In this document: positions 37,786 through 47,505 of the stretch, piece after piece
Layout: each line of letters opens with the position of its first letter
Numbering within the stretch: the stretch's first letter is position 1
Assembly (NCBI RefSeq): GCF_030409635.1
Contig: NZ_JAUFQF010000004.1
Span: forward strand, 2,638,241 to 2,702,240
Direction of reading: 5' to 3'
Source: Vibrio agarivorans
Lineage (GTDB): Bacteria > Pseudomonadota > Gammaproteobacteria > Enterobacterales > Vibrionaceae
Length of the DNA: 64,000 nt
The notes under the pieces: generated by a model
What the model was told of the DNA's origin: nothing
Database searches by the model: none
Seen by the model: only the letters and a program-made list of their open reading frames with translations
Made by a program: the position numbers and the translations under genes

Positions 37786-38099
37786 TGGACGCACCAACCG
37801 AAATCACCTTTTTTGAGTTCCTGACGCCACTGATCACTGAAGGTAAAAAAACCATCACGATTCGTGATGAAGCAGAGTCTCACTATGTTCCGGGCACGGT
37901 GGTTGATGTCTACACGTTAAAATCAAAGGCGTATGTAGGCAAAATCAAAATAGAAGCCGTTGAACCACTTCATTTCGATGACATTGGTGAATTTCACGCA
38001 GAGCAAGAGCATATTCCTCTAGCGGAATTAAAAACGTTGATTCGTGATATTTATCCTAACATCGACAAACTATTTATGATCACCTTTAAACTCGTCTAA
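37785..38099 (+). CDS. yqfB: N4-acetylcytidine amidohydrolase (ASCH domain)
   Basis: The 104-residue ASCH-fold protein matches E. coli YqfB: ITFFEFLTPLITEGKKTITIRDEAESHY at the start, then FHAEQEHIPLAELKTLIRDIYP. YqfB cleaves N4-acetylcytidine to cytidine and acetate; the Lys/Thr/Glu of KTITIRDE form the catalytic set. The ATG overlaps the helicase stop (TGATG), so the two are co-translated, which links an RNA helicase to salvage of a modified RNA base. Confidence 0.9.
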   Translation: MDAPTEITFFEFLTPLITEGKKTITIRDEAESHYVPGTVVDVYTLKSKAYVGKIKIEAVEPLHFDDIGEFHAEQEHIPLAELKTLIRDIYPNIDKLFMITFKLV

Positions 38100-38307
38100 G
38101 CACTTATTTCTACTGTGGGCTTGAAATAAAGCCCACTATTTAGTCCCGTATCACTCTCCTAAAATACCTTAATCATTTCATAACCTTACACACATGTAGC
38201 GCCTGCAAAACCCACTTATTAACATTTGCGTTAATTTCCAATGACTTGTTTTTACACAATACATTCATTAACCTTAACATGACTTCATTGATATTTAAGG
38301 ACAAATT

Positions 38308-39297
38308 ATGAAATGGAAATTGGCGGCTTTAGCCGTGGCAACCACATTAAGTGCGCAAGCTTACGCACAAGATTGTGGCGAGGTCAGTATTGCCGATATG
38401 AACTGGAACTCGGCTAGCCTCATCGCTAACGTAGACCGCTTTATTCTTGAACACGGTTATGGATGTGACGCCGAACTTGTACCCGGTGACACCATGCCAA
38501 CCGCCACCTCAATGATCGAGAAAGGCCAGCCAGACATTGCTCCAGAGCTTTGGACGAACTCTGTGAAAGAGGCGTTGGAGCAAGGTATCGCTGAAGGACG
38601 CCTAACTCGCGCAGGTGAATCCCTTGTTGAAGGGGGCGAAGAAGGCTTCTGGGTGCCTGCATACCTCGTCGAAAAGTATCCAGAATTAGCAACGGCTGAA
38701 GGGCTTAAGAAACACCCAGAGCTATTCAAACACCCAGAAAATCCAGATGTCGGTGGCCTGTATGGCTGTCCTGCGGGTTGGGGTTGCCAGATTTCGGTAT
38801 CGAATCTATTTGACGCATTGGAAATGGATAAAGCAGGCTTCGAGCTGATCGATCCAGGCTCTGGTGCAGGTCTTTCCGGCTCTATTGCTAAGGCTTACGA
38901 GCGCGGTGAAGGTTGGGCGGGCTATTACTGGGCGCCAACGGCCATACTCGGTAAGTACGATATGGTTAAAGTCGACTTTGGTAGTGGTGTAGATGAAGAA
39001 GAGTTCTTGTCTTGCACGACGCAAGTTGACTGTAGCAACCCTAAAGTCACTATGTATCCTAAGTCACCAGTCAGTACCGTCGTTGCATCTGAATTCTCCA
39101 AGTCTAATCCAGATGTGATGGATTACCTGAGTAAACGAGGCTTCAAAAATGCGGATATGAACGCATTATTAGCGTGGATGGAAGACGAGCAAGCAGATGC
39201 CGAAGACGCAATGTTCCACTTCCTAGAGTCTCACCCTGAGATTTGGAAAACTTGGGTTTCAGAAGACGTGGCGAAGAAAATCTCCGCACAGCTTTAA
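38308..39297 (+). CDS. proX: Glycine betaine/proline-type ABC binding protein
   Basis: The 329-residue periplasmic protein has a signal peptide ending AYAQDCGE. It is OpuAC-like with IADMNWNSASLIANVDRFIL, PGDTMPTATSMIEKGQPDIAPELWTN and GYYWAPTAILGKYDMV. Four Cys in CPAGWGC and CTTQVDC probably form disulfides. It is first in an operon with the permease and ATPase downstream, an order (binding protein first) different from E. coli proVWX. The substrate may be glycine betaine, choline or proline betaine. ProX is used by role, not by close identity. Confidence 0.87.
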   Translation: MKWKLAALAVATTLSAQAYAQDCGEVSIADMNWNSASLIANVDRFILEHGYGCDAELVPGDTMPTATSMIEKGQPDIAPELWTNSVKEALEQGIAEGRLTRAGESLVEGGEEGFWVPAYLVEKYPELATAEGLKKHPELFKHPENPDVGGLYGCPAGWGCQISVSNLFDALEMDKAGFELIDPGSGAGLSGSIAKAYERGEGWAGYYWAPTAILGKYDMVKVDFGSGVDEEEFLSCTTQVDCSNPKVTMYPKSPVSTVVASEFSKSNPDVMDYLSKRGFKNADMNALLAWMEDEQADAEDAMFHFLESHPEIWKTWVSEDVAKKISAQL

Positions 39298-39306
39298 TTA
39301 CCCCTC

Positions 39307-39341
39307 ACGCCCAAGTACGGTGATTAACTGTACTTGGGCGT
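39307..39341 (+). promoter_or_regulatory. Intercistronic hairpin between binding protein and permease genes
   Basis: ACGCCCAAGTAC, an 11-base loop and GTACTTGGGCGT form a perfect 12-pair stem without a real T-run. Hairpins here often protect the 3' end of the binding-protein message or thin out transcription, giving more binding protein than membrane parts. Confidence 0.6.
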
Positions 39342-39416
39342 TGTAAATTTGTTACAGTAGTTGTTACAACAACTCATAAGGTTTTGAGTTGAATAACGTT
39401 GTTTAAGGATAGAACA

Positions 39417-40316
39417 ATGGCTGACAGTAGTTGGTTGACGAGTTTTCCAGAGATGGAACGGTCAACTATGCGCACCATTAGAAAAACACTCGATGGTGCA
39501 TATAAAGATTTTTCTCGCGAATACGGTGACTTGATTGAATCGATATTCGACCCCCTCCTCTCCTTCCTAATCTGGTTTGAAAAGCTTCTCCTCAGCACCC
39601 CATGGTGGCTAGTACTCATAGTCTGTACCGGATTGGTTTACGTCGCGAGTCGCTCGGTAAAATTGGCGGTAGCCTGTGTTATTTCACTCTTGTTGATTGG
39701 TTACTTTGGTATGTGGGAAGACACCATGCGTACCTTGAGTATTATTACCGTGTGTACACTTCTCGCCATCGTGCTAGGTATCCCTATCGGCATCGCGATG
39801 GCGCGCTCCAATCGAGTTCAGGCCTTTGTCACCCCCCTGCTTGATATTATGCAAACCATGCCTGCTTTCGTCTATTTGATCCCTGTGGTTATGCTACTTG
39901 GTATCGGTAAAGTCCCAGGACTGATTGCAGTGGTAATCTACGCTATCCCTCCTGTCATTCGTTTGACCAACCTCGGTATTCGTTTAGTTGATAAAGAGGT
40001 GATGGAAGCCGCTACAGCCTTCGGTGCGAGTAAGCGTCAGCGTTTGATGGGCGTTCAACTTCCCCTTGCGATGCCAACCATCATGGCGGGTATCAACCAA
40101 ACCATTATGATGGCACTGTCTATGGTGGTCATTGCCTCGATGATCGGCGTAAAAGGTTTAGGGCAACCCGTTCTGAAGTCAATCACTAACCAATACTTCA
40201 CACTAGGGCTACTCAACGGTTTCGCGATTGTTGCGATGGCAATCTTGATTGACCGAGCATCACAAGCCTATGCCAAACGCACGCAAGAGCACTTAGGGGA
40301 TCACAAACATGACTAA
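39417..40316 (+). CDS. proW: Glycine betaine/proline ABC transporter permease
   Basis: The start at 39417 follows TAAGGA. The 299-residue product has an N-terminal cytosolic stretch (about 1-55) and six or so membrane helices. The EAA-like loop VMEAATAFGASKRQRLMGVQLPLAMPTIMAGIN is typical of the OpuAB/ProW permease and contacts the ATPase. It overlaps the ATPase gene by eight bases. Confidence 0.92.
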   Translation: MADSSWLTSFPEMERSTMRTIRKTLDGAYKDFSREYGDLIESIFDPLLSFLIWFEKLLLSTPWWLVLIVCTGLVYVASRSVKLAVACVISLLLIGYFGMWEDTMRTLSIITVCTLLAIVLGIPIGIAMARSNRVQAFVTPLLDIMQTMPAFVYLIPVVMLLGIGKVPGLIAVVIYAIPPVIRLTNLGIRLVDKEVMEAATAFGASKRQRLMGVQLPLAMPTIMAGINQTIMMALSMVVIASMIGVKGLGQPVLKSITNQYFTLGLLNGFAIVAMAILIDRASQAYAKRTQEHLGDHKHD

Positions 40317-41514
40317 GCCACTCATTAAAATCTCTGGCCTATATAAGGTGTTTGGTCCAAAGCCTGCGTCTGTTCTGCCTTTAGTAAAGCAAGGTCTAAG
40401 TAAAGACGATGTATTGGCTCAAACTGGTCATACTGTTGGCTTGAAAGACATCAATCTCGAGATCCACAAAGGTGAGATTTTCGTCATCATGGGCTTATCT
40501 GGCTCAGGTAAATCTACCCTTATCCGACACTTCAACCGCTTAATTGACCCAAGCGAAGGGCAAATTGATGTTGAAGGCTCAGATGTGATGCAGATGAACG
40601 CTAAAGAGCTTGAAGACTTTCGCAGACACAAAATGTCGATGGTATTCCAACGCTTTGGCCTCTTCCCTCATCGAAAAGTGCTTGATAACGTAGGCTATGG
40701 GCTCGAAGTTCAAGGCATGAAGAAGGAAGATCGTAATCAACATGCGAGAGAGTGGCTTGAGACGGTCGGATTGAAAGGCTATGAAGACCAATACCCTTCT
40801 CAACTCTCTGGAGGACAACAGCAGCGTGTCGGCCTCGCTCGAGCCCTGTGCACCAATGCTGAAATTCTGTTGATGGATGAAGCTTTCTCGGCACTTGATC
40901 CTTTGATTCGCAGTGAAATGCAAGATCAGCTTATCGAACTGCAAGAGAAGCTACACAAGACGATTGTCTTTATCACCCATGACCTTGATGAAGCACTGCG
41001 TTTAGGCGATCGTATCGCGATTCTGAAAGATGGTGAGTTGGTACAACAAGGTACTCCTGACGATATTCTTCTCAACCCAGCCGACGATTATGTCGAAGCG
41101 TTTGTCAAAGACGTTAACCGTGCTCGTGCGTTAACCGTTGAAACCGTCATGCAAAAGCCGGCTTTGCGTATCACTGCATTGACGATTGAAGACGCACTCA
41201 AACAGATGAAGATGAAAAAGCAAGACTACGGTTATCACGTTACCGACAACGAGTATCAAGGCCTGATCACGAAAGAGGGCTTAACCGAGGCTGCAGAGGA
41301 CAATTCCATATCCGACATCATTGAGCCTGAGCTTTATGAAGACGTTCCAACTGTCTCTCCTGATCTCGCCATCGAAGAGGTGCTAACTGATTCAATGTCA
41401 AATGACTACTCATTGCCAGTGGTTGATGAAGAGGGTCATCTGCAGGGTGAGCTAGAAAGAGAGAAAGTGGCTGATATCTTTGCTGAAAAATCTAAGGCTG
41501 AGTCTAACGGTTAG
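40309..41514 (+). CDS. proV: Glycine betaine/proline ABC transporter ATPase
   Basis: The 401-residue product has Walker A (GLSGSGKST), signature (LSGGQQQRV), Walker B ([12 protein letters not shown]) and the H-loop (FITHDLDEA). The C-terminal ~120 residues look like tandem CBS domains, which in OpuA sense ionic strength and switch transport on in high salt. This fits an osmoprotectant importer. It ends the operon; a terminator follows 24 bases on. Confidence 0.93.
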   Translation: MTKPLIKISGLYKVFGPKPASVLPLVKQGLSKDDVLAQTGHTVGLKDINLEIHKGEIFVIMGLSGSGKSTLIRHFNRLIDPSEGQIDVEGSDVMQMNAKELEDFRRHKMSMVFQRFGLFPHRKVLDNVGYGLEVQGMKKEDRNQHAREWLETVGLKGYEDQYPSQLSGGQQQRVGLARALCTNAEILLMDEAFSALDPLIRSEMQDQLIELQEKLHKTIVFITHDLDEALRLGDRIAILKDGELVQQGTPDDILLNPADDYVEAFVKDVNRARALTVETVMQKPALRITALTIEDALKQMKMKKQDYGYHVTDNEYQGLITKEGLTEAAEDNSISDIIEPELYEDVPTVSPDLAIEEVLTDSMSNDYSLPVVDEEGHLQGELEREKVADIFAEKSKAESNG

Positions 41515-41538
41515 TCGTTAGGCTATTGCAAGATCAAC

Positions 41539-41564
41539 AAAGCCAAGCTAACGCTTGGCTTTTT
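41539..41564 (+). terminator. Terminator of the betaine ABC operon
   Basis: AAAGCCAAGC, loop TAAC, GCTTGGCTTTTT: a ten-pair stem with a good T-run. Confidence 0.88.
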
Positions 41565-41637
41565 CATGGACTAAGTAATCTTTAGAAGAATAAAATTATA
41601 ATGGTTGAGCAAATCACCGTATCCAATTTAACCGACG

Positions 41638-41880
41638 TTACCCCCAAGTTTTCATCGCTGCAGCACGGTAGTAAGGTGACATCAACATATACAATCTAAA
41701 GACAAATGCTGGACTTAGCATCCAAACCATTGCTACAGCTAGATTTTGATTACTTAAGTAGCCCATTGTAACGCCAACAGTGACAGTTAACATAACAAAC
41801 AGTAGCCCAGTACAAATTGAAATGGTTTGCGACTTTGACTCTAAACCACGCAAAAAATAAAATCTAAATAAACTCATCAT
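41638..41880 (-). CDS. Small membrane protein of unknown function
   Basis: I choose the ATG at 41880, since GGAAGGGG lies about seven bases before it. The 80-residue product has two predicted membrane helices (about 18-42 and 47-68) and a short basic N terminus (MMSLFRFYFLRGLESKSQ). No family is recognised. It stands alone beside a long non-coding region. Confidence 0.5.
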   Translation of the reverse strand: MMSLFRFYFLRGLESKSQTISICTGLLFVMLTVTVGVTMGYLSNQNLAVAMVWMLSPAFVFRLYMLMSPYYRAAAMKTWG

Positions 41881-41910
41881 TGGACATCCCCTTCCTTCAA
41901 CTGACTTCAT

Positions 41911-42872
41911 AGTTAGAATACCTATTTTCTGCCGAGAAATAACAAGGCTATATCAGCGATGGGAGCACTTAGGCAATAATGAAAGCCAGTTTCAAAAACC
42001 TCTTCCTATGTGACTAGAATCGCAAAATCCCCCACTGCTCTTCTATATACTTTCCATATTCACCCAGCATGCTTTATTTGTCATACTAAATGAGGATTGA
42101 GACTGTAAAAGTTGTGTTTATAAACAACTAAGCCGATTTTCTCTATAAAACACCTATTGTTTACTCTTTTCCTTGTGTTAACCAACATCTATGTCTGATT
42201 GACGGTTAACCTTACCTAACCTGCAATGCGATGCCGATAGCTTAACCTGCTGAACTGATGAATGACTGAAAGGGGCTTTCGCTTATATAGTTACCGTTTG
42301 TATTGTCCAGAAGCACATTCTCTCTGGGTTAGCGATCTATTTATCTGAAATAGGGTAATGAACACCTTTAATTATCTTGAAGGGTATTTAAACAAAATTA
42401 CCATGGACGTATAAATAAAATAAACTCCGTAAATTAATTTTGGAAATGTTTTCTCAAGTTCAAATTCACCCAACTAACATTATTAAAAACCACCCAAAGC
42501 AGCACATTAAAAACCCGTGAACAGTAACTATTACACATTAAATATAACCAACATTACGATTAACATTTTCACTCAAACCTCAACTCACCCAAACCAAACG
42601 CAACAACATGATAATCAATCGATAGCATTTATAATTTTGGAGCAATCTCTCAAAAAGCCAACAATCAGTTCAAATGATGACCAATTATGTCATGCCCAAG
42701 CCATGTCAATGTCATCTAATTGTCACTTGTTGAGTTATTTGTGTTCGATTCCATCTCAAGATGTAACTAATGGTTTTATCTCAATTCATGGTGCCAATTT
42801 ATTAATTACATTTATATTTTTTCGGTATATAAAATTCCGCGCAGATATTTACAATAACTATGGGAAATAATA
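41911..42872. other. Long AT-rich region without a convincing gene
   Basis: About 960 bases with no supported CDS. An open frame at 42517-42870 has a GTG start and an unlikely composition, so I do not count it. The last ~450 bases are markedly AT-rich. The promoter of the lipoprotein gene must lie here; I see no hairpin with a T-run that would define a small RNA. Confidence 0.55.
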
Positions 42873-44327
42873 ATGAAAATCAAATTGCTTACAGCATTGG
42901 TTGGCTCGGCTTTATTAGCGGGTTGTAATTCTAGCTCTAGTTCTGACGCGCCAGAGGTATCAGTTAATACTCCGATTACGTTTACAACTACGTCAGGTAT
43001 GAGTCTAAACCGTGAGAAGACTTGCGGCATACCTAACCTAGATGTTTTTCTACATGATGCTAACGGCAATCATGTTGATACTTTGGTAACTGATGACAAT
43101 GGCTCAATCACTTTAGGCGATATTCCAGCGGGTCATTACTTTACTGCTGTTCCAACTCGCGCAGTAAACGAACTAGTATCATACCAAAAAGAACTAGTGC
43201 GTATGCCAACAACTATCGAAGTTGATGGTTACGTTACGGCCGGCGATTCTTGTGTTATCTCTGACATCGAAAACGACTCTTTCTATGTTCGCATTCGTAA
43301 GCCAGATAGCGTTGTGTTTGCTATGGGTGACGAACACATCCAATTTGCGGGCGATGATAGTTTTTTTGAAGATGTTTTAGTTTACGAAGTACGCTCAGAC
43401 ATTCCAGGCATTCTACTAGAGCTAAGTTATAACAAAGAAGATCGTAGTACTGGCTGGGGACCTGGTACTGATCTAGATAGTACTCTCAGCTTTGCTAAAT
43501 TTGTAACTATTGAAGAACTAAAATCGCTATCTGATAATAACGAAATTCTATCTATCATCGAGTCTGATGTTGATATGCCACTAGACACTGTGATTGCGCT
43601 AAATGCATACAGTTCTTCTCCTGTGAATGTGGATAACTGGGAGTCATATGTTGGCGTTCACTACTTGATTGATGGTGAAGCTTACGACCACTTCTATCAA
43701 GAGGCCAAACCTGAAGCTGTTATTGATATCGCAAACTTCCCTTCAATTGAAGGCCAGTCATTTGTTGCATATTCTCAAAATGCTGAGCACAAAGGGCTAG
43801 GCTTTACTCACACAAGCCGTACAGTGGTTGAAGGTGGTAACACAGCTTTAACCACAATGGATCCAGACGCTTACCTAAAAGTTGGTCACCCAACTCAACC
43901 AGAGAACTTCACATTTGAGTTCAACGGATTCAATCCTGATCTACAGTTTGTATGGACTTTTTGGGATGACGGTGTTGAACATGCAATTTACTCAACAAAT
44001 GTTGATTCAGTAACTATCCCTAACTTCTATAACCTAGGTAGCATCTCAGAGTACCAGTACATTCGATTCCATGAATACGATAGCGCTCACTCTAAGCTTG
44101 CGGGTTACTTGTTCGACTTTGAACCTGCATCAACCGCATCACAAAGTGATGTAAATGCAATTGTTGCTCTCGAAAATGCAAATAATCGTGAAATTATCGA
44201 TAATGACCTAACACCTGAAATTCAAAACCCAGTATGTCATGATGATGAAGATAACATCGACCACCCTGACTTCTGTGTAAGCCCAGAGCACCCAATTGAA
44301 GTTCAACCAGAGCATCTACCTGAGTAA
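42873..44327 (+). CDS. Unknown secreted lipoprotein
   Basis: The 484-residue product has a lipobox (LLAGC, with Cys18 to be lipidated) and then a Ser-rich linker. About residues 30-110 look like a carboxypeptidase-regulatory/SdrD-like beta domain (CGIPNLDVFLHDANGNHVDTLVTDDNGS...GDIPAGHY). The rest is acidic and beta-rich with no recognised motif; the end is rich in Pro, Glu and His. There are four Cys in the mature part besides Cys18. The AT-rich upstream region suggests an acquired gene. No neighbours point to a function. Confidence 0.75.
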   Translation: MKIKLLTALVGSALLAGCNSSSSSDAPEVSVNTPITFTTTSGMSLNREKTCGIPNLDVFLHDANGNHVDTLVTDDNGSITLGDIPAGHYFTAVPTRAVNELVSYQKELVRMPTTIEVDGYVTAGDSCVISDIENDSFYVRIRKPDSVVFAMGDEHIQFAGDDSFFEDVLVYEVRSDIPGILLELSYNKEDRSTGWGPGTDLDSTLSFAKFVTIEELKSLSDNNEILSIIESDVDMPLDTVIALNAYSSSPVNVDNWESYVGVHYLIDGEAYDHFYQEAKPEAVIDIANFPSIEGQSFVAYSQNAEHKGLGFTHTSRTVVEGGNTALTTMDPDAYLKVGHPTQPENFTFEFNGFNPDLQFVWTFWDDGVEHAIYSTNVDSVTIPNFYNLGSISEYQYIRFHEYDSAHSKLAGYLFDFEPASTASQSDVNAIVALENANNREIIDNDLTPEIQNPVCHDDEDNIDHPDFCVSPEHPIEVQPEHLPE

Positions 44328-44363
44328 TACTTAACGTATTAACTAATAGTAAAAGTCTAGTTT

Positions 44364-44386
44364 AAGCCCCATTTCTGGGGCTTTTT
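44364..44386 (+). terminator. Terminator after the lipoprotein gene
   Basis: AAGCCCC, loop ATTTCT, GGGGCTTTTT. It also faces the end of prpE five bases further on. Confidence 0.85.
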
Positions 44387-44390
44387 CGTT

Positions 44391-46265
44391 CTACCCAAGC
44401 ACTCTCTCAATCTCATTCAAACTCGTAGGATCATCAATCGTAGACGGCACCGTATAATGCTCCCCATCCGCAATTTGACGAATGGTTCTACGTAGAATTT
44501 TTCCTGAACGTGTCTTTGGTAAACGCTCCACCACTAACGCATGTTTGAAGCAAGCAACAGCCCCAATTTCATCTCGCACTTTCCCCACTAACTGTCCCTC
44601 AAGCTCCTCTAGATCAACATCAACGCCATCTTTGAGCACCACAAAACCTAAAGGCAATTGACCTTTCAAATCATCATGTACACCGACTACTGCGCACTCT
44701 GCAATAGCAGGATGGCCGCCAACAATCTCTTCCATCTCTCCAGTCGAGAGCCTATGGCCTGCAACGTTAATCACATCGTCTATACGCCCCATGATGAACA
44801 GATACCCATCATCGTCTAGATACCCGCCATCACCTGAGACGTAGTATCCGGGGAACTGACTTAAATACCCTGATTCAAAACGGTCATGATTGCGCCACAC
44901 CGTCGGTAAGCAGCTTGGTGGCAATGGGCGTTTTAATGCGACAAAGCCCTGTTGATTGGTGATTTGCGGCTCACCGACTTCATTTAGAATCTCAACCTGA
45001 TAGCCCGGGATAGGTTTCGTGGCAGAACCTGCTTTGATTGGCATCTGCTCTATGCCTGTTGGGTTGCCTGCTATCGCCCAACCCGTTTCTGTTTGCCACC
45101 AATGGTCTATTACGGGTTTGTGAGTTTTGCTTTCAACCCACTCTAGGGTCGGTGGGTCGAGACGTTCGCCTGCCATGAAGATCGTTTTTAGATGGCTAAG
45201 GTCATATTGACTTAGACAATCACCGTTTGGATCTTCTTTTTTAATCGCTCTAAACGCGGTAGGCGCAGAGAACAGTACATTGACTTGGTATTGTTCACAC
45301 ACACGCCAGAATGCACCAGGATCGGGTGTGCGCACTGGCTTTCCTTCAAATAAAATCGTCGTGCAGCCATGAATTAGCGGCCCATAGACAATGTAGGAAT
45401 GTCCCACAACCCAACCCACATCAGAGGCAGCCCAGTACACGCCATCTTGTGGCATGTTGTACAGTGCGCTCATTGAATATTTCATCGCGACCGCATGCCC
45501 GCCATTGTCTCTCACAACGCCTTTCGGCTTCCCTGTCGTGCCAGAGGTATAGAGAATATAAAGAGGGTCGGTCGATTTCACGGCAACGCATGGGTGAGCT
45601 TCAGCTAGCTCTATTGCGTCATGCCAATCAATGTCGCGCTCTTGATTGAGCTCTGCGATGCATTGGCCTCGTTGTAGCACCACTACATGTTCAGGCTTCC
45701 AACGGCTGTCCATTATTGCTTTATCCACCAGCGGCTTGTATGGAAGCACTTTATTGATTTCAATGCCACAAGACGCGGTCATCACCACTTTTGGCTCTGC
45801 ATCTTCGATGCGTACCGCAAGCTCATTAGGAGCGAAACCACCAAACACGACTGAGTGAATCGCACCAAGCCTTGCACAAGCAAGCATCGCCATCGCCGCC
45901 TCTGGAATCATCGGCATGTAGATAACAACACGGTCACCTTTGACGACGCCTTGCTGTGCAAGCATGCCTGCTATTTTTGCTACTTGATCACGCAGTTCAT
46001 TGTATGTGTATTGCTTCGCAGTGCCCGTTACGGGCGAGTCATATATCAGCGCGACTCGCTCTCCTCTCCCCTGTTCGCAATGGTAATCCAAGGCGATCCA
46101 AGCGGTGTTCAGCTCACCATCAGGAAACCAACGTTCGATGCCATTCTCATCGGTAGCTAGTGCCGTCTTTGGTGGCGTAAACCAATCAATATGTTGAGAT
46201 TGGGTCAACCAAAACTGTTGTGGGTTACCTTTCGCCCAATTGTACTCTTGCTCGTATGCTGACAT
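44391..46265 (-). CDS. prpE: Propionyl-CoA synthetase
   Basis: The 624-residue AMP-forming enzyme activates propionate to propionyl-CoA. Seen: the nucleotide-binding loop YTSGTTGKPKGVV, DVGWVVGHSYIVYGPL, the WWQTETGW motif, YVSGDGGYLDDDGY and the acetylation-site Lys in PKTRSGKILRR near the C terminus. Its length and the GWVVGHSY segment match PrpE more than Acs. It is the last gene of the prp operon, after prpF. Confidence 0.92.
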   Translation of the reverse strand: MSAYEQEYNWAKGNPQQFWLTQSQHIDWFTPPKTALATDENGIERWFPDGELNTAWIALDYHCEQGRGERVALIYDSPVTGTAKQYTYNELRDQVAKIAGMLAQQGVVKGDRVVIYMPMIPEAAMAMLACARLGAIHSVVFGGFAPNELAVRIEDAEPKVVMTASCGIEINKVLPYKPLVDKAIMDSRWKPEHVVVLQRGQCIAELNQERDIDWHDAIELAEAHPCVAVKSTDPLYILYTSGTTGKPKGVVRDNGGHAVAMKYSMSALYNMPQDGVYWAASDVGWVVGHSYIVYGPLIHGCTTILFEGKPVRTPDPGAFWRVCEQYQVNVLFSAPTAFRAIKKEDPNGDCLSQYDLSHLKTIFMAGERLDPPTLEWVESKTHKPVIDHWWQTETGWAIAGNPTGIEQMPIKAGSATKPIPGYQVEILNEVGEPQITNQQGFVALKRPLPPSCLPTVWRNHDRFESGYLSQFPGYYVSGDGGYLDDDGYLFIMGRIDDVINVAGHRLSTGEMEEIVGGHPAIAECAVVGVHDDLKGQLPLGFVVLKDGVDVDLEELEGQLVGKVRDEIGAVACFKHALVVERLPKTRSGKILRRTIRQIADGEHYTVPSTIDDPTSLNEIERVLG

Positions 46266-46312
46266 AACATTCCCTCTAGTGACGCTTTGCCTGTCCTAGG
46301 CATCACTGATTT

Positions 46313-47494
46313 CTATTTAACAATATCGGAGGGAATACGCACAAAGCCCTCCATGATGATACGCGCGCTGCGGCTCATACTCACTTTTTCCACTTGCCAC
46401 CCTGCATCGGTGTTTGTTACATGAGCCCCTACCGTCAGCTTCCCGGAAGGGTGACCAAATGTGATCCCCTGCCTCTCACCACCACCTGCGGCGTGATTGA
46501 CTAACGTCCCTGGAACACTTGCTGCTGAGGCGATTGCGACTGCGGCAGTCCCCATTATTGCATGGTGCAATTTGCCCATCGACAGCGCTCGAACGTTCAA
46601 ATCTATCTCTTTGCTATTGATCTGTTTACCACTGGAAGTTTGATAAGGTTTAGCACGGCTAACAAACGCGACCTTAGGTGTATGTTGGCGCGTTTTCGCT
46701 TGCTCAATATCGCTCACTAATCCCATTTTGAGCGCGCCATACGCTCGGATAGTTTCAAACAGACTCAACGCTTCAATATCACTATTGATTGCCTCTTGCG
46801 GCTCAACACCCGTGTAACCAACAGATTCCGCATCAATGAAAACGGTAGGAATGCCAGCGGTGATTAGCGTGGCGTTAAGCGTGCCGATTCCGGGAAGCTC
46901 AAGGTCATCGATCAGGTTTCCGGTCGGAAACAAAGCCTCGTCTTCTCCCGTTGGACGAACAAAGTCCACTTTGATTTCTGCTGCTGGGAATGTCACCCCA
47001 TCCAGTTCAAAATCCCCGAGCTCTTGCACTTCACCATTTTGTATCGGCACTTCCACCACCAAGGTCTTGCCTATATTGGCTTGCCAAATTCGCACTGACA
47101 CGACACCGTTGTGGGGAATACGTTCAGGAGGGATAAAGCCAGAATGTAATGCGAACGGGCCAACGGCGGCGGATAAGTTACCGCAATTGCCACTCCAATC
47201 GACAAAGGCTTTGTCTATCGACACTTGTCCAAATAGATAATCCACATCATGATCAGGCTTCGCACTCTTACTCACAATCACAGCTTTACTAGTACTGGAG
47301 GTTGCGCCTCCCATGCCATCAATTTGTTTGCCATAGGAATCTGGGCTTCCAATCACACGCAGCAACAAATCATCCCGACTTTGCCCTGCTGTCTGTGCGA
47401 TCTCTGGTAAATCCTCTAACCGAAAGAACACGCCTTTGCTTGTTCCGCCCCGCATATAGGTTGCTGCAACACGAATTTGTTTATCCATAACCAT
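46313..47494 (-). CDS. prpF: 2-methylaconitate cis-trans isomerase
   Basis: The 393-residue product isomerises the 2-methylaconitate made by AcnD so that aconitase can use it. The N-terminal YMRGGTSKGVFF, the GGATSSTSKAVIV segment and SGNCGNLSAAVGPFA match PrpF. AAAGGAG precedes the ATG. It starts 11 bases after acnD; the AcnD/PrpF pair replaces PrpD in this type of methylcitrate cycle. Confidence 0.94.
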   Translation of the reverse strand: MVMDKQIRVAATYMRGGTSKGVFFRLEDLPEIAQTAGQSRDDLLLRVIGSPDSYGKQIDGMGGATSSTSKAVIVSKSAKPDHDVDYLFGQVSIDKAFVDWSGNCGNLSAAVGPFALHSGFIPPERIPHNGVVSVRIWQANIGKTLVVEVPIQNGEVQELGDFELDGVTFPAAEIKVDFVRPTGEDEALFPTGNLIDDLELPGIGTLNATLITAGIPTVFIDAESVGYTGVEPQEAINSDIEALSLFETIRAYGALKMGLVSDIEQAKTRQHTPKVAFVSRAKPYQTSSGKQINSKEIDLNVRALSMGKLHHAIMGTAAVAIASAASVPGTLVNHAAGGGERQGITFGHPSGKLTVGAHVTNTDAGWQVEKVSMSRSARIIMEGFVRIPSDIVK

Positions 47495-47505
47495 CGTTTG
47501 CTCCT

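Noticed and set aside
42517..42870. 117-codon open frame on the plus strand
   Set aside because: GTG start, no clear ribosome binding site, composition of Asn, Thr, Gln and His in runs without a domain pattern, and it lies in AT-rich non-coding DNA right before a real start.
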